Shown: positions 35,760 to 48,107 of the stretch, piece after piece
How positions within the stretch are numbered: position 1 is the stretch's first letter
Layout: each line of letters opens with the position of its first letter
NCBI GenBank assembly: GCA_963921825.1
Contig: OY997594.1
Location: 28,316,956 to 28,380,955, forward strand
Origin: Erodium maritimum
Lineage: Eukaryota > Streptophyta > Magnoliopsida > Geraniales > Geraniaceae
Direction of reading: 5' to 3'
DNA: 64,000 bases
Translations under genes and position numbers: made by a program
The notes under the pieces: generated by a model
Told to the model about the DNA's origin: nothing
Databases searched by the model: none
Seen by the model: the letters and a program-made list of their open reading frames with translations, nothing else

Positions 35760-36740
35760 ACTTTCACCAGGCCCCCCTCCCGGAGCCACTCCCTGAAGAC
35801 AGAGGATTCTAACATTCCTCCGGGCGAGGCTTCTTAGCAGGCCTCGCCTGATCATCTCGGGGTTCAACAGTAGACCCTTTTTTCACTCCTCTAGCATCAG
35901 GGCTCCCTAACCATCGTGTCCAAATCTCCGAGTAGGAGCGGACGTCCATTGAAGCATCAGGGCTCCTTTCCCCGGAACCATGCACGATTCTCCTTCGATT
36001 CGAAATAGAACCCAAAGACGAGGCATATGTCTTTGATCATTAATCCCTATGCGGATCTTCCCCATGCATTGGTGATGATCCGGAGTAGAACATCCTTCCA
36101 GGGAGGCTTCGTAGTCCAAAGCCTTCTCATTATGGAGAATTGTTGCCGTGCAATTACCGAAGGGCTCACCGGAGAGTATGGTCTTAGGACCTCCAACTCC
36201 TCCTCCTCCTCCTCCAACGAACACGAAGAGAAGCCGTCTAGGAGACTGGCCAGGTTAGACTCGAGAGAGTCCGACGGTACCACACCCCCTGAGTAGTTCC
36301 AGCTTCCCTTGGCTTGAGCACCCGGCGACGGCGAACCATACCTGGAGGCGTAGTAAGAAAGGAAGGGATCACGAGAATTCGCGTCGCATTAGGGATCGAA
36401 ACCCCGTTAATGAGCGCCTCCAACTCCTCCTCCCGGTGTCGACCACGGGTGCCTTCCCACGAAGAGAGTCCCGACACAATAGAGGCGGCAGGACGTTTCT
36501 AAGAACAGCGGGTGGCGGAAAAACATCGATGAGAGAAACGATTGGTGGGTTGCTTGCAGAGGAAGCAACAAATGGTAGTTTTACCGGACGACCTTTCTGT
36601 GACTTTACTAAAGGGGTAGTGCCCTAGAGTAAACGCCACGATAGTCGTGGATAGTGGTGTCGGTATATCGATGGACGGTGGGAGAAAAAGAAATGGCAAA
36701 GCTTTCTCGACTAGGATTTTCTTGCGCCTCCTTTGATGTC
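35760..36740 (-). mobile_element. LINE ORF1 remnant (DUF4283 family)
   Basis: Minus strand: SIPNATRILVIPSFLTTPPG (compare FPNAARVPLILALLTPPPG at 9.75 kb), then ARQQFSIMRRLWTTKPPWKD, CLVFGFYFESKE, FRGKEPWCFNGRPLLLGDLD. This is the same block order as at 9-10.3 kb and 46.7-47.1 kb. The frame is broken in several places. Confidence 0.7.
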
Positions 36741-37321
36741 ACGCCTTGAAAGGAGATTCAATCTCTAAGGAAGGTCAAGTGGGAGGGAGTGCAGTAATTT
36801 ACATAATGGCAGGGGACAATGGAATAGGACTAGTAGGACATGTAGTTTGGTCGACGACAATAACAAATTACAAATATAAAGAACTCTATAAGTATAATAG
36901 GGTTAGACTTTCCTCGAAAAAGTTCTCGATAGATAAAGAGAGTATCTCTGATTTTTGAACATTTAGTCCTTGATTAGTCTAATATAAAATTTCATCATCT
37001 TAACAATGCGTTCGATACCTTAGTCAAGTTGTACATGTGATGAAATATTTTTCGTCCCCACGCTTGCTAGAATGCTACAAGTACAACAAATATATATGTT
37101 TAAAAGGTAGATGAATTTGAAATCCAACTAGCCAGCTAAAGTTTTTTCCAAGCATTTTCTTAAAAATAAACGAAATAGGTTAGAAATTACAATTGCATTA
37201 AAATAAATTTTAACTGTTTGTCATTTCATGATCGAGTGACAACTTTCTTTAATAATAATAGAAAATAATGCATTCAGAAAAGTTATACACACCCAAAGTC
37301 AATAGGGACCCAGCAGTAGCA

Positions 37322-37323
<2 letters not shown>

Positions 37324-37362
<39 letters not shown>
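37324..37362. repeat. TA microsatellite
   Basis: About 19 TA units. Confidence 0.95.
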
Positions 37363-37365
<3 letters not shown>

Positions 37366-37384
37366 GATATCCAGTAAAAACCAT

Positions 37385-37680
37385 CCTTATTGTGCAAACT
37401 ACGAACTCACCGGGTGCTGACACGTGGCGCACACAGTGCTGATAGTTTTCGCAACACGGTGCTAATAGTTTGGGACTATTAGCACTGTGCGCCCAAACTA
37501 TTAGCACTCTGCGCGCCACGTGTCGGCGCCTGGTGAGTTCGTAGTTTGCACAATAAGGTGCGGTGTTTTATATATATATTGTCCACGTGTCAGCATCTGG
37601 TGCACTCTGCTGACATCACTTTGGGGGATCCTATGGCTCTCATGAGTTCGTAGTTTGCACAATAAGGGAGGTTTGTACCT
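37385..37680. repeat. Inverted repeat plus a third copy of its arm
   Basis: The left arm CCTTATTGTGCAAACTACG (37385 on) is inverted at 37533-37558 as GTGAGTTCGTAGTTTGCAC and onward, with the inner parts also paired (CACGTGGCGC against GCGCGCCACGTG). A third copy of the arm, TGAGTTCGTAGTTTGCAC, lies at 37643-37668. It resembles a MITE with a partial neighbour. Superfamily unknown. Confidence 0.6.
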
Positions 37681-38290
37681 TATACCAATTATATATATAT
37701 ATATAAATAAACTCGAAACTATAAATTCCTTTTCATAAAATCGAAAGTAGTAGCCATACTAATAAGTTAATAAAGCTATGGCTCAACCGAACTTGAGTTT
37801 CCCACTTGCATGCAGCCATGGGAAAACAAACGTCAACTTTAGATTGAGGCGACAACCCATCCCCGATTTTCTATTATTTTAATTACATTCTTTATTTCAA
37901 ACTAAGACACAAAGGTTAAGCACCACTTGACACACTGTCCTGTTTACTTTCTTTTAATTATTTCATTTTGAAAAATCGACCAAAATGAAAATAACCCACA
38001 ACATGTTTTTCACTACCAAAGTAAAATATGCATAATACAACGGTGATAATGACCCAAACATTATTAATTAACTAACGACGAAGATGATGTGATAATGACA
38101 CTACTATTTGTTCTAAATCATTTGAGTATGTCATTGAGCATCATCTTTTTATATATATAGTATTTGATAAACATTTTTACAAAATATTAGTCAATTCAAA
38201 TAAAAATTTCAATCGAAGTGATAACTATAAAGTTCGGAAAAATGGAAGCGTTAGGCTGTTACATATATGCTTACTCTGATTAAAATTAAA

Positions 38291-38950
38291 GATAGGAAAA
38301 AAAATGAAAATGGAGTTTTTTTTAGGAAAAAAAAGCAAATTTTATTGAATTCAACTGTGGGAATAAGAAGGATAGTAGGAGGGAGGACGATCGAAAAATA
38401 ATCCTACACCTAATCTCCTAAGAATAACCGAGGAAAAAAGACGGCTATTTTGACATAGCGAATTGTAAACTGAAAAGCGGTAAAAGTAGAAAACAACAAT
38501 TTCGGCTCGACCTGAGACTAGTTATAGGTGCCTAATAGCAGTTGGAACCTCCAATAAAGTCCACTAATAACCTGAGTAAAGAGCTTGGCTTGGACAAGAA
38601 TCAAAGTAATTAGTGGAGGGTCCCACACGAAGGCGGGTTGCCATCCATCCCAAGCAACCCGAACAATGGATGAGAAGGGACACGTAATTAGTGGAGGGTA
38701 CCCCCATATGGGCGGGTTGCCATTCATCCCTAGCAACGGATGAGAATGGACAAGTCATTTGTGCTTTGGTCGTGCCCCTCTCATCCTCTCTAACCTCCTG
38801 ATCCGTAGGGGGATGACATCTCCTCGTCTTGTTTGTTTTCAACTTTGGGCTCATGCACGTGACATCCCTTTGGAAGTCATGACAGAGGAAGCATGTATAT
38901 GTTCTTGTGGGAAACACCCTCGAGGGCTGCGTAAAGTTCAGATGTGACCA
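38291..38950. mobile_element. LINE-like debris with a DUF4283 fragment
   Basis: At 38790-38945 on the plus strand VCFQLWAHARDIPLEVMTEE resembles the LWVHAHGLP-type motif of DUF4283 ORF1. Upstream, a segment containing TAATTAGTGGAGGGT and GGCGGGTTGCCAT occurs twice (about 38609-38668 and 38690-38748). Confidence 0.45.
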
Positions 38951-39671
38951 TTGAGGATTCTAGTGGAGATGGGGAATCTGGGGTGTGTTTTGTATGCATC
39001 TAAGCAGCCCCCTTAAGGGAAATGATGGTCCTTAAGTTCCGAGACTTTCCTCAATCCATCTGTATCAGTCATATAAGTACGAACATATGTAGTTGTTTAA
39101 CTTCAACTGCGACTAGTTTGGACATACGACTCATAAGTAGTATTCTGAAAATCAGGCGTAGGCGGGGATTAATCGGCACCTAGGTGGAGATTAGTCAGCG
39201 CCTAGGCGGTATTTTTTAGAACACCGACCCTATTTTAAAAAAAATCGGATTGCTCTAGGTGGATTTATAAAAATCGGATCGCTAAGAATCCCTACCTAGG
39301 TGGGGATCAATCGACACCTAGGCCTTTGTTTTTGCAGCACTAATACGATTGTTATGTTTTTATCTTAAATATTTATTATTAATCATTTTATACATTTCTT
39401 ATTATTATTGTTAAAATAATATTTTATATTATTAAAAAATATTTTAAATACATGTAATTTTTACTTCTAAAGTTAATTATAAAACTAATAATCATAGATG
39501 ACATATACTTACATCTTAAATACTTGTGGACGTTAATATTGTTTACTTGTTCATTGATACTTTTTTATCTTTTAAGTATAATATCATATTAATTTTTAAT
39601 TGTTTATTATCAGATTTTTTTATATAAGGATGTTAATGTTGTTTATTTGAACTTTGTTGCCATTTAAGGAT
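38951..39671. other. AT-rich spacer with CTAGGCGG-type repeats
   Basis: At 39140-39330 short diverged repeats of the form CACCTAGGTGG and CGCCTAGGCGG occur. Similar text lies at the ends of the MITE at 51820-52314, so this may be a decayed relative. Confidence 0.35.
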
Positions 39672-39681
39672 ATGAATGTAA

Positions 39682-41311
39682 CATAGTAGATTATACACAA
39701 TTATGATCGTTACTAGGAACCCTAGCCTACCTACTCTACCCTGTGCCTTAATGGCTGCTCCAGCGCCTCCTTCCTCCACGACATGCTCTGCTGCGTTGAC
39801 CTCGCCCCTGACAACACGATTAATGCACCATCAGTCACCGTTGGTTCCCTCGTCATGCCCTCCCACAGTCTTCACCGAACTGGATCGTGGGAGGATGCCC
39901 TTCAAAAGGCCCTTAGTATCTGCCTCTCCCACAATATCCTCCTCACAAAGACACTCTCTAGTACTGCCGATCATGACGTCCACAAAGCCATCGTCGACCT
40001 CGGTCAATCGGGTGTCTCGGGTCCCCCCATCGTCCATCATAAGATGTCAGCCGGCCTCGCCCTTTGAGCAAGGCCACCCCGATGTCCTTTGAGAAATCTT
40101 CTCCGATAAATCATCCGTCGTCTCGGCTCCTAACATCTCCTTCGGAGCGAAGGACACTAACGCCATTGGTGGTGGGTCTCCATCACACTAATGGAGACGG
40201 GCCCAAATCATGTTGCCTATGGAGCCCTCGCTCTCCACCGTTGTCACAACACAACCGCAAGGAGCGAGGGTGGTGGTGGGCCTCTTGACGATCTAACCTC
40301 CTATCCCACTCGAATTGGAACGACCCTTTGACTTCATCGGTCGAAAGTACGCTCTCTCCTTTCTCCCAGAGTGGCAGGGTTTTCGTCCTCGGACGACTGC
40401 TTCGTTGCGTTTCGGGGGGAGAGGTTCCCCTCTGATGTCGATTAAGGATCGCAGGCCAATCACTACCCAGGTTCAAATCCCTGAATGCCACGCCTCCGCT
40501 TCCAAGGGATTGACAATCTACACGGGGAGAGCTCGAGGCTTAGGACACCACGATCTGTCTCGACTACTTTTCCCAGTTCGGCTCCACGATTGAGTTTTGC
40601 CATTCTGCCTAAACCAATAGGATCAGTTGGGACGTCCAATACTACCCTGATTAACCATCCTCTAGGAGAGACATATGAGGGTTCGGTGACATCCACCGTC
40701 CTACCTAACCCGAGATTAGGACAAGTGACAACCACGGGTCCTCTAGGAGGATATCTAGGGTTTCTCCCTGGAGACCAAAGATGATGATCCCCCCTGCGGG
40801 AAGAGAAGGTAGGATGGGTTGGAAGGAATGAAGGGAATTTAAGTGAGGGTTAGAAAGCAGTCCTATTGGGATCCATAAGGGCCTTTAGCGATGGGCTGCA
40901 TAGGAGGATAGGCAACCCGCCTTATTATGGGGTCCTTCCACCATATCATGTGATCTCTCCCTACACCACGCGTGTCTCCGAGACAACTAGAGGTCCCGAT
41001 TGGCATATCCACAAGTTTCTAAAGTATGATGAGTGGGATCAAGTCGTGTCAGATATGGTTTTTGGGTCAAGTCTATATAGTCATCTTGAGTCTTGTCGTA
41101 CGAGTCTTAAATTCCTTGTTTTTCATTTTTTGTTGATCTTGCCTTTTAATTGTTAAGTCTAAGTGCTTGATCACTCAAAAACTCGACTATACCTCAAGTC
41201 CTTTTGGAGGATTAGTTGTAGTTATTCTACGGATGTACTACTCTCCTATTATTTCTCGTCTTGTTTACTGTCTTTATATTAATGTAATTTCTTTCTTCGC
41301 TGAAAAAGAAG
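39682..41311 (+). mobile_element. Short LINE derivative, about 1.6 kb
   Basis: ATGAATGTAA stands at 39672-39681 and 41312-41321. The 3' end reads TTCTTCGCTGAAAAAGAA, the LINE-type end seen elsewhere here. A Pro/Ser-rich frame begins with the ATG at 39703 and is broken several times further on. No reverse transcriptase domain was recognised. Confidence 0.6.
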
Positions 41312-41321
41312 ATGAATGTAA

Positions 41322-42149
41322 GAAATATATATTTAAAATGTTTGTTGCTGTTTTTTCAAGCTACAAGTCATATTTTATTCATATATAGTAACATATTTGT
41401 TAACATTTCAAAAAAGTATAAAAATAAAAATGTGAATAATCCCTGACAAGTCCCTAATGAATCCCCAAAGGCCCTAGCTGCTAACTGCAGTCTAGTGTTT
41501 TTTAAAACCTTGCTCATGAGTGCACGACTGCCACACCCTTGATACCCTGGTACGACCTATCTTTGGTGTTCGAGCAAAACGTAGTGTGTCAACTCTGACT
41601 CCGACCTATCATGGATTGGACACCCCTAGGGAAATCTCAACAACTCCAACCCTGACCTGATTTCCCTCGGGGTTTGAACCAGTAAGACCACAAGGCCCTA
41701 TACCAGTTATGACATCGAACATTATACCTAAATCCCACTCTTGGATCCAGATGCCCACCTAACAACCCTAACCCGGATAGAGACATGGGATTGTTTGGCT
41801 TAGGGAGGAGTGTTAGGCATGACAACCAACATGCTGCATAACCCCTCCACGGTTAACACTAGCTAACCGAATTCTTCCACCAATTTTTGTGATTTTTAGT
41901 CTAATATCGCACCTCTCACTAGAACCAAGCAAGTGCCAGTCAATTTAGTATGTACCCGATCGAGCAACAGTTGGTCATCAAATGGCTTAGATTTTGACTA
42001 TTTTGGCGATGGCCACGTGTTTCAATATCGAGTTTTTTTTTAATTATAGTTATATGATCAGAGAGTTGGAATTTCCGTATAAAAATATCCATACTCACCC
42101 CCTTGTTCTTTTTGTTTATGTGTTTTCTATATGAATTAACAAAATGTTA
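41322..42149. other. Spacer
   Basis: No gene or repeat recognised. Confidence 0.35.
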
Positions 42150-43615
42150 GGCCTGGTCAGTTTGGGCTTAAGTTGGTTGTCCATATCGCCGGACTTGAGT
42201 TCGGTAGAAATACAGGTCCTCTTTTGGGTTTCTCGGTGTTGGCCGGAAACGAGTTGAGGACCGAGTTCAAGCTCCGACCTTTTATCTTCTGGCATTGGAG
42301 TGCGTGGTAGAGACAAGGCCGCTTGCCGTTCGTTGGAGGCTTTCCTGCAAGGATTGTCGTGGCTCGTTCCTGTTTAAGCAGTGTGCTCTGGCCCTTCCCT
42401 CTCCTCTGCTGTTCTCCTTTGCGGATTGGTGTAGTGCTTCTTGCAGCTTTTTAGAAGTGACTCATTTCATATCCGGTCATGGGACTCTTTCTCCAACCGT
42501 TTGGGTGATTGTTGTGGATCTGGTTCGGTTGAGTTGGAAGGTTCTTTTTGGGGGGTGCTTCGCCCTTCTGTTGGCTCCATTGTAGTGTTGTTGAGGTGGA
42601 GCGTCCTTCGGATCACTGGAGATGTCTAGTTCCAGCTCTGGCCGTGGGACACGCTTCTTCATCCTCCTGGGTTTGGATCGTTGCGGAGCTGCTCTTACTG
42701 ACTTTGGTGGTTCGTTGGGTTGCCCGATGTTTTTCTTCAGATCTGGTCGTGCAACGCTTTTCTCCATCCTCCCGGTTTGGATCGTCGTGGGTCTAGCGAG
42801 TCATCGTGGCTTGATTCTGGTATATTTCTTTCCACAGCTTAAGCTTGGTGTCCCCGCATGGCCCTTTTATCGATATATGTTTGATTTACATCTGCTGCCT
42901 TCCACTTTAATGGTTAGGACTCACCAGTTTAAGGTGTTAGCCGCCGGTGTGTTTAGGCCTTTGTGCTTTTCAGCTGTTTTCTTTCAGATTTGTTATAGGG
43001 GTTTTAGTGTTCGGGTGGGTATTACTCACCTGATCTGTCTTGGTTGATCGCGGTGCTGGTCGCCGACGTGTTAGTTCTCGTCTTCTAGTCCTTGTGACAG
43101 ATTGATGGTTCTAATGAGACAGAGTGCTCATCCTTCTTAGTCTGTTGGGTGGTTTTATGCCGGTTTCGCTTGTGCTTAATGGTTGAAAAATCAGGGTTAA
43201 AGACCTCTCTTTTTTGTGTGCTTATTGGTTGTCAAATCCGGGTGTTAAGAACTCTTCTTCTACTTGCTCTGCGCTTCTTGGTTGTAGGATCTGGGTTTTT
43301 AGGCCTTCTTTCTCTTGACTTGCTTCCTTGTTGGGAAGCTGAGGTTCCGTGTACTGGAACGCTATCTATTGTATCTGCTTGCTCCCTTATTGGGATGCTG
43401 AAGTTTCTTGTAGAGGAACACTCTTTCATGTATCTGCTTACTCCCTGGGTTGGGATTTTTTTGAGGCTGGGCTGACATACCAACGCTCGACTCTCTCTCT
43501 AGTCAGTAGCTAGACCTTTTTTTTTGGTACTTCTTTTCTTGTTCCGAAGAGGTTTAATTTAAATTTGCATTCGCTGATAAAAAGAAGTTTTTCTCGCTAT
43601 AAAGAAAAGAAGAAA
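42150..43615 (+). mobile_element. Probable LINE 3' region or derivative
   Basis: G/T-rich text ends TTTGCATTCGCTGATAAAAAG, the same type of 3' end as at 41311. Its 3' part has repeated phrases such as CTTATTGGTTGTCAAATCCG and CTTCTTGGTTGTAGGATCTG. No protein was identified and no target duplication found. Confidence 0.45.
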
Positions 43616-45291
43616 ATTATGATTTTATAATTCTCCTACATTATATATCCGATGTACTTTCCAATTCAAGTATCAATCAACTAATTAAACGTGACACTTA
43701 CTTCATACATATATGATTTTTCTCATTGTTGTTAGATACGAGATTAATTAAAAATTAAGAGGCAAAGGGACTGATACAGGACCACACCATTGTTTGAATC
43801 AATGTTCCTACAATATACCAATTCCAAAACACTCACTTGAAAGAAGATCGAAATATTCACGTTGTTTAGGTCAAGGAGAGAAGTGGATGGGCTGTCTTGA
43901 GGCGTAGGGTTTATGGGGAAACATGGGCGAAAAAAATAAACGTAGGACGAAAACAGTTAGAAACAAAATGAAGTTGCAAAATGAGGACAAGTTCCTCGGA
44001 ATGACAAGATCTTGTTCCTTTCTCACACTGCAAATTTGTTCACCGTAGGTGCAACAAATGATCATTAAAAATGATTCATTCAGTCATACAAACATTAACT
44101 AATGATTAAATGTTGGCTACCACAGTAAGGCTGTGCCGTCTCCGGACGACTGTGTAGGTAACATGCTTGTACTATTGTCTAAGCCCAATGGAGATGACGA
44201 TCAAATTAGTTATTACTAATTTAAGTTGATTTTTTTAAATTAAATTATATATCCACTATGTTTATATATCAAAATATTATTTTTCTTAATAAGAGGGTAT
44301 TTGACTTCATATCTTACCCTGCTTTAAAGCTTATGTAAACTGAAGATTTGACTGTGTTTTCTGGTTGGTAAACCGAACGCGAAATTTCCGTCTTCTTGAA
44401 GTCGGGAGAGATACACTTTCGTGTATTAACAAAAGCCTCACGTATGTCCGGTGGAGACTATATTCTCTCCAATACCGTAGTAGGGTAACTTGAAGCTGAA
44501 AGAGACATCACTTTGGATTTTGTGGATTTACTACGTGATGATTTTGTTGAAAAAGACCAAAGAGATGGTATCATTTTACTAGGGTACGTTTGAAACTAAT
44601 TATAAATTATCCCAAATGAGTGACCAGTTCAAACCCAGATCCGTGCGGTGAAAACTAATTAGTTTCATAAACAAAAATAAGAGTGGGCATGGTGTTGGAT
44701 GATGGGAAACAATGGCAAGGGGGCGGTCCTTGAATAAAGGGTAGTGGCTCATGCACATCCTTAGTTATTGGGATTTTTGATGACTGATTATAAATTAATT
44801 AAGACAGTTGAAATGTAGTTTGTGGGCAAGTTGACTAATGACATTAGAATTAGAAGATGATATATTAGTTGATGGTGTGGTGTGGCTCGAGGAATATTTA
44901 TATAAAAAGCATATATGAGAACTGCATGGATATATTATATTATATTATATTATATTATATTGGAGAAGCATGTTGTCGGGGAAACACAAAATAAAATAGA
45001 AAATAGAAAATGTGATTGAGTTGGAGCAGGCTATATATACCTGGGTTCTTTTCGAGACCTTGAAAGATATTGACCCGGCAGCTTGATCATTTTTGGTCCA
45101 GCCAACCTACATATTAAAATCCCTTAATGTTTTTATGAAGGTTGACCCCAAAATTGACCCTTGTCCCCTTGTCCTTTCTTCAATTTATACAAATCTCCCT
45201 ATACCATCTACCTTAGCCCTCACTCATCCCACCATTGACATTCAATTCTACCGACATTATTTCCACTTCCGTAAACATTATCCGAAAGACT
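43616..45291. other. AT-rich spacer
   Basis: No gene recognised. A short TATAT-type microsatellite lies at 44929-44961. Confidence 0.4.
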
Positions 45292-45308
45292 AACGATATG
45301 ATATAATA

Positions 45309-46526
45309 ATCTAGGAAAAAAACGCTCTCCACACAACCTCAATGAGGTTCTCTCATACCCTAAAAGGGTCGCCGCCGCCGCCGTCAACCACCACCTTCTC
45401 CGCTCGTCCTCTAACTCTCTCGCCATCACCACCACTCACACAACCCTCCTCCCTCCACGACATCGCCGTCACCAGCCACACTGCCTTCTCTTCCCCGAGT
45501 TCGCCACTACGTTCGCCGCCGCCGCCAGATCTCGCTGACCACTGTCTCCCCCTTCGCCATCACCATCGCCGTCACGCAGCCATGGATCCAGGTAACCAGT
45601 TTCGCTCCAACGTTACCCAACCGATCGCATTGAACTTTCACCCCGACGCCCTCATCTCCTCATCGTCGGATGACTGCTCCATCCGGCTGCACCGCCCTCG
45701 GCCTGACCTTCTACGAGGGCCACCATGGAGTACCCATTTAACGCCGGGTTGGCATATGATCGAGCCTTACCGAGTTGGAGATCGGCCAATCTCCCCTCCA
45801 AATCCGGATGGCGACGAAGTCGGCGGACAGACAGGGCCGGGCACGATCGGATCCCAACTGGGGGTGGGGGTGGATGTCCTGGGATCCCCTGTGTCGCTGT
45901 TGCCGATGCTCTGGATTCCTGTTGAAAAAGGGAATCCCGGTAGGGCCCTCAATCGTATGGTGTCACCGCTGGCGTCACCTCTGGATGGAGAACCGTGGAT
46001 CCCGCTGGGACCACCGCTGGCGTCACCTCTGGATGGAGAACCGTGGATCCCGCTGGGACCGGCGAAGGGTCAATCATCGGGGATAGAGGTCCGTGCAAGA
46101 GCAGCTGGAAGAGCGGAGGTCCAGAGGCCTCCGATGGAGGAATGATCGACCCCAGCAGGGGTGGGAGGCGTCGTCATCAGCCTATACCCACAGACCCGGG
46201 GCAGCCAATGGTGGGAGGTCCCGGGCAGCCTGCACTATCAGCACCAGTCATTTTATTTTACTGCTATTTATGTTATGTTTTTTGGGACTATGTTTTTTCT
46301 GTTGGTTTTGGACATTGCTTTATTTTCCTCCGTTATGTTGAAACGGCGGTAGGGGGTTATCTTGAGTTGTTGCCCACAAGTTCAAGTGGGCTAAAATTAT
46401 GGGTCCATGAGCGCCGGGCTTGCTACGGTCGGCCCGGACAAACATCTGGAACCCGAGACGGTCACGCCTCACTTTGTCTGATTGCCAGTTGGCATTAATG
46501 AAATTGCCGGTTACCCGTTTAAAAAA
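45309..46526 (+). mobile_element. ORF1-derived LINE unit with 17-bp target duplication
   Basis: AACGATATGATATAATA occurs at 45292-45308 and 46527-46543. The 3' end is GGTTACCCGTTT plus A's. An open frame of 267 codons (45342-46145) starts MRFSHTLKGSPPPPS, is Pro/Ser-rich, holds a doubled 16-residue block (SPLDGEPWIPLG, 48-bp period at about 45970-46060) and ends PPMEE. It lacks the DUF4283 core and zinc knuckle found in the related 2.4-kb copy, so it is internally deleted relative to it. The 3' 350 bp closely match 34550-34894. The frame is intact, but whether it makes a protein is unknown. Confidence 0.85.
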
Positions 46527-46589
46527 AACGATATGATATAATATGTTTTAAATTAACTGAACAGTAGTATTAAATTAACAGTACGAAAT

Positions 46590-47931
46590 TGAAAATCATT
46601 GTCTTGAGTTTAATCTGCCCGATCTCTAAGACGACTTTTCCTTTTATTCGTTGGAATAGGAGGAGTTGAAGGTCTAATCGTACTCGTCGGTGAGTTCGTC
46701 GGTAATTGAACACCAATAGTTTATCATAATGGACAAGCTGTGGACTTCGAAGCCTCTCCAAAAAGAGGTTTTACTCCGAATTATCACCAAGGCATGGGAA
46801 GGTCTGCGGAGGGTTCAGTGATCAAGGATATAGGCTCTAGAGTCTTTAGGTTCTATTTCGAGTCGGAAGAGGCTCGTAAATGGGTTCGGGGCAATGAGCC
46901 CTGGTGCTTCGATGGACAATCGCTCCTACTCGGAGATTTGGACCCGATGGTTAGGGAATACCCTGCTCTGGATCGGCTACAACTATGGGTTCACGCCCAT
47001 GGCCTCCCTCCATTGGCGAGGACCCGAGCGATTGCGAAAACGATTGGCTCGGCTCTCGGGCTTTGTGTTACTGTCCCGTGTGACCAATGGGGTCTCCGTT
47101 GGGGAGGATCGGTGAAAGTGAGGTTCTGACACCTCGTGGAGCGTCCCTTATGCCAACATATACTACTGCGTTTCAAGGACTTTCTGGACCCGGTTCGAGT
47201 ATCGCTCACCTACACAAAACTTCCTTCTTTTTTGCTTTAACCGTGGGTTGATCGAACATGTAGTCCAGGAGTATGACACCTCAGACGACTATATCGATAG
47301 ATGCCACGGTCCTAAGCCATGTTCATATCTAGAAGGAGGCTTATCAAAGAATCAGTACACATTATCCCCCCCCCCCCCCACCGCCCCTGAATTACCCCCA
47401 CCAAAAAGGAATGGCGGCCACCACCACCGAATTGGCTATCCCTGAATATGGATGGGGTATTTTTTTTAGACACTTCTCAGTTGAGATGGAGTATGGTCTG
47501 TAGAGATGAGAGGGAAACGGTTGTGGAAGGCCGTAATGAAGTTGGGTTAGGCAAATCGATACCAGGAATGGCGGAAGAAACGACATTTTATCATGCACTT
47601 TTATGGGTACGCGCTTTAGGGCGGTCGCGGATCATTATTTGAAGCGACACCTGGTTTGTGGTGAAGATGATTCTAGGTTGTACCCCTCTTTTCTCACTGG
47701 CGGGTTGCATTATTGAAGGATTCAGATCCATTTTTATGTCGCTCGAGGATGTTAAACTCGAGTTCATTCCTAAAACTGCGAACGAGGATGCTCATTGGTT
47801 AGCACGAGAGGCCCGTTCTATGTCTATTCTTACGTGGTCTGGTTTCCAAATACCAGATGCACTTATATGTATTTTGAGGCATTTCAAATCATATCACAAG
47901 GTTCTCCTCTTCAAAAAAAACTTAATGGTAA
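46590..47931 (+). mobile_element. LINE derivative joining ORF1 to an RNase H end
   Basis: Plus strand at 46740-47128: IKDIGSRVFRFYFESEEARK, WVRGNEPWCFDGQSLLLGDL and LDRLQLWVHAHGLPPLA, a good DUF4283 block. A decayed knuckle follows near 47240 (CFNRGLIEHVVQEY, expected C's changed). At 47560-47850 comes HALLWVRALGRSRIII, then KLEFIPKTANEDAHWLAREA, matching the RNase H tail of plant L1-like ORF2. Endonuclease and reverse transcriptase are absent. The 3' end reads CTTCAAAAAAAAC. TATTAAAT and AGTACGAAAT flank both ends (46568-46589 and 47932-47953, four central mismatches), which may be an old target duplication. Several stops and frame changes are present. Confidence 0.65.
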
Positions 47932-47953
47932 TATTAAATCGATAGTACGAAAT

Positions 47954-48087
47954 AATTGAAGATTAGTTAACCTCACGTCATAATCATAAATTATTTGTGG
48001 TGTTGGTGTTTTTAAACCCTCTCATAACTCTCCTTAGATGGTGCTTTTAAACCCTCTCACAACTCTTCTTAGACGGTGTATATCAAC
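47954..48087. other. Short spacer with a doubled segment
   Basis: TTTTAAACCCTCTCA and its neighbourhood occur twice between 48009 and 48075. Confidence 0.5.
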
Positions 48088-48107
48088 AGCTTCACAATGT
48101 TCAATAT

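Larger units (their letters stand above)
36741..38290. other. AT-rich spacer with inverted repeats
   Basis: Holds a TA microsatellite and the inverted-repeat complex at 37385-37680, both listed separately. Nothing else recognised. Confidence 0.4.

Noticed and set aside
42541-43047. Hydrophobic open frames suggesting a membrane protein
   Set aside because: T/G-rich LINE-type 3' sequence gives Phe/Leu/Val-rich frames by chance; no start context, family or conservation visible.
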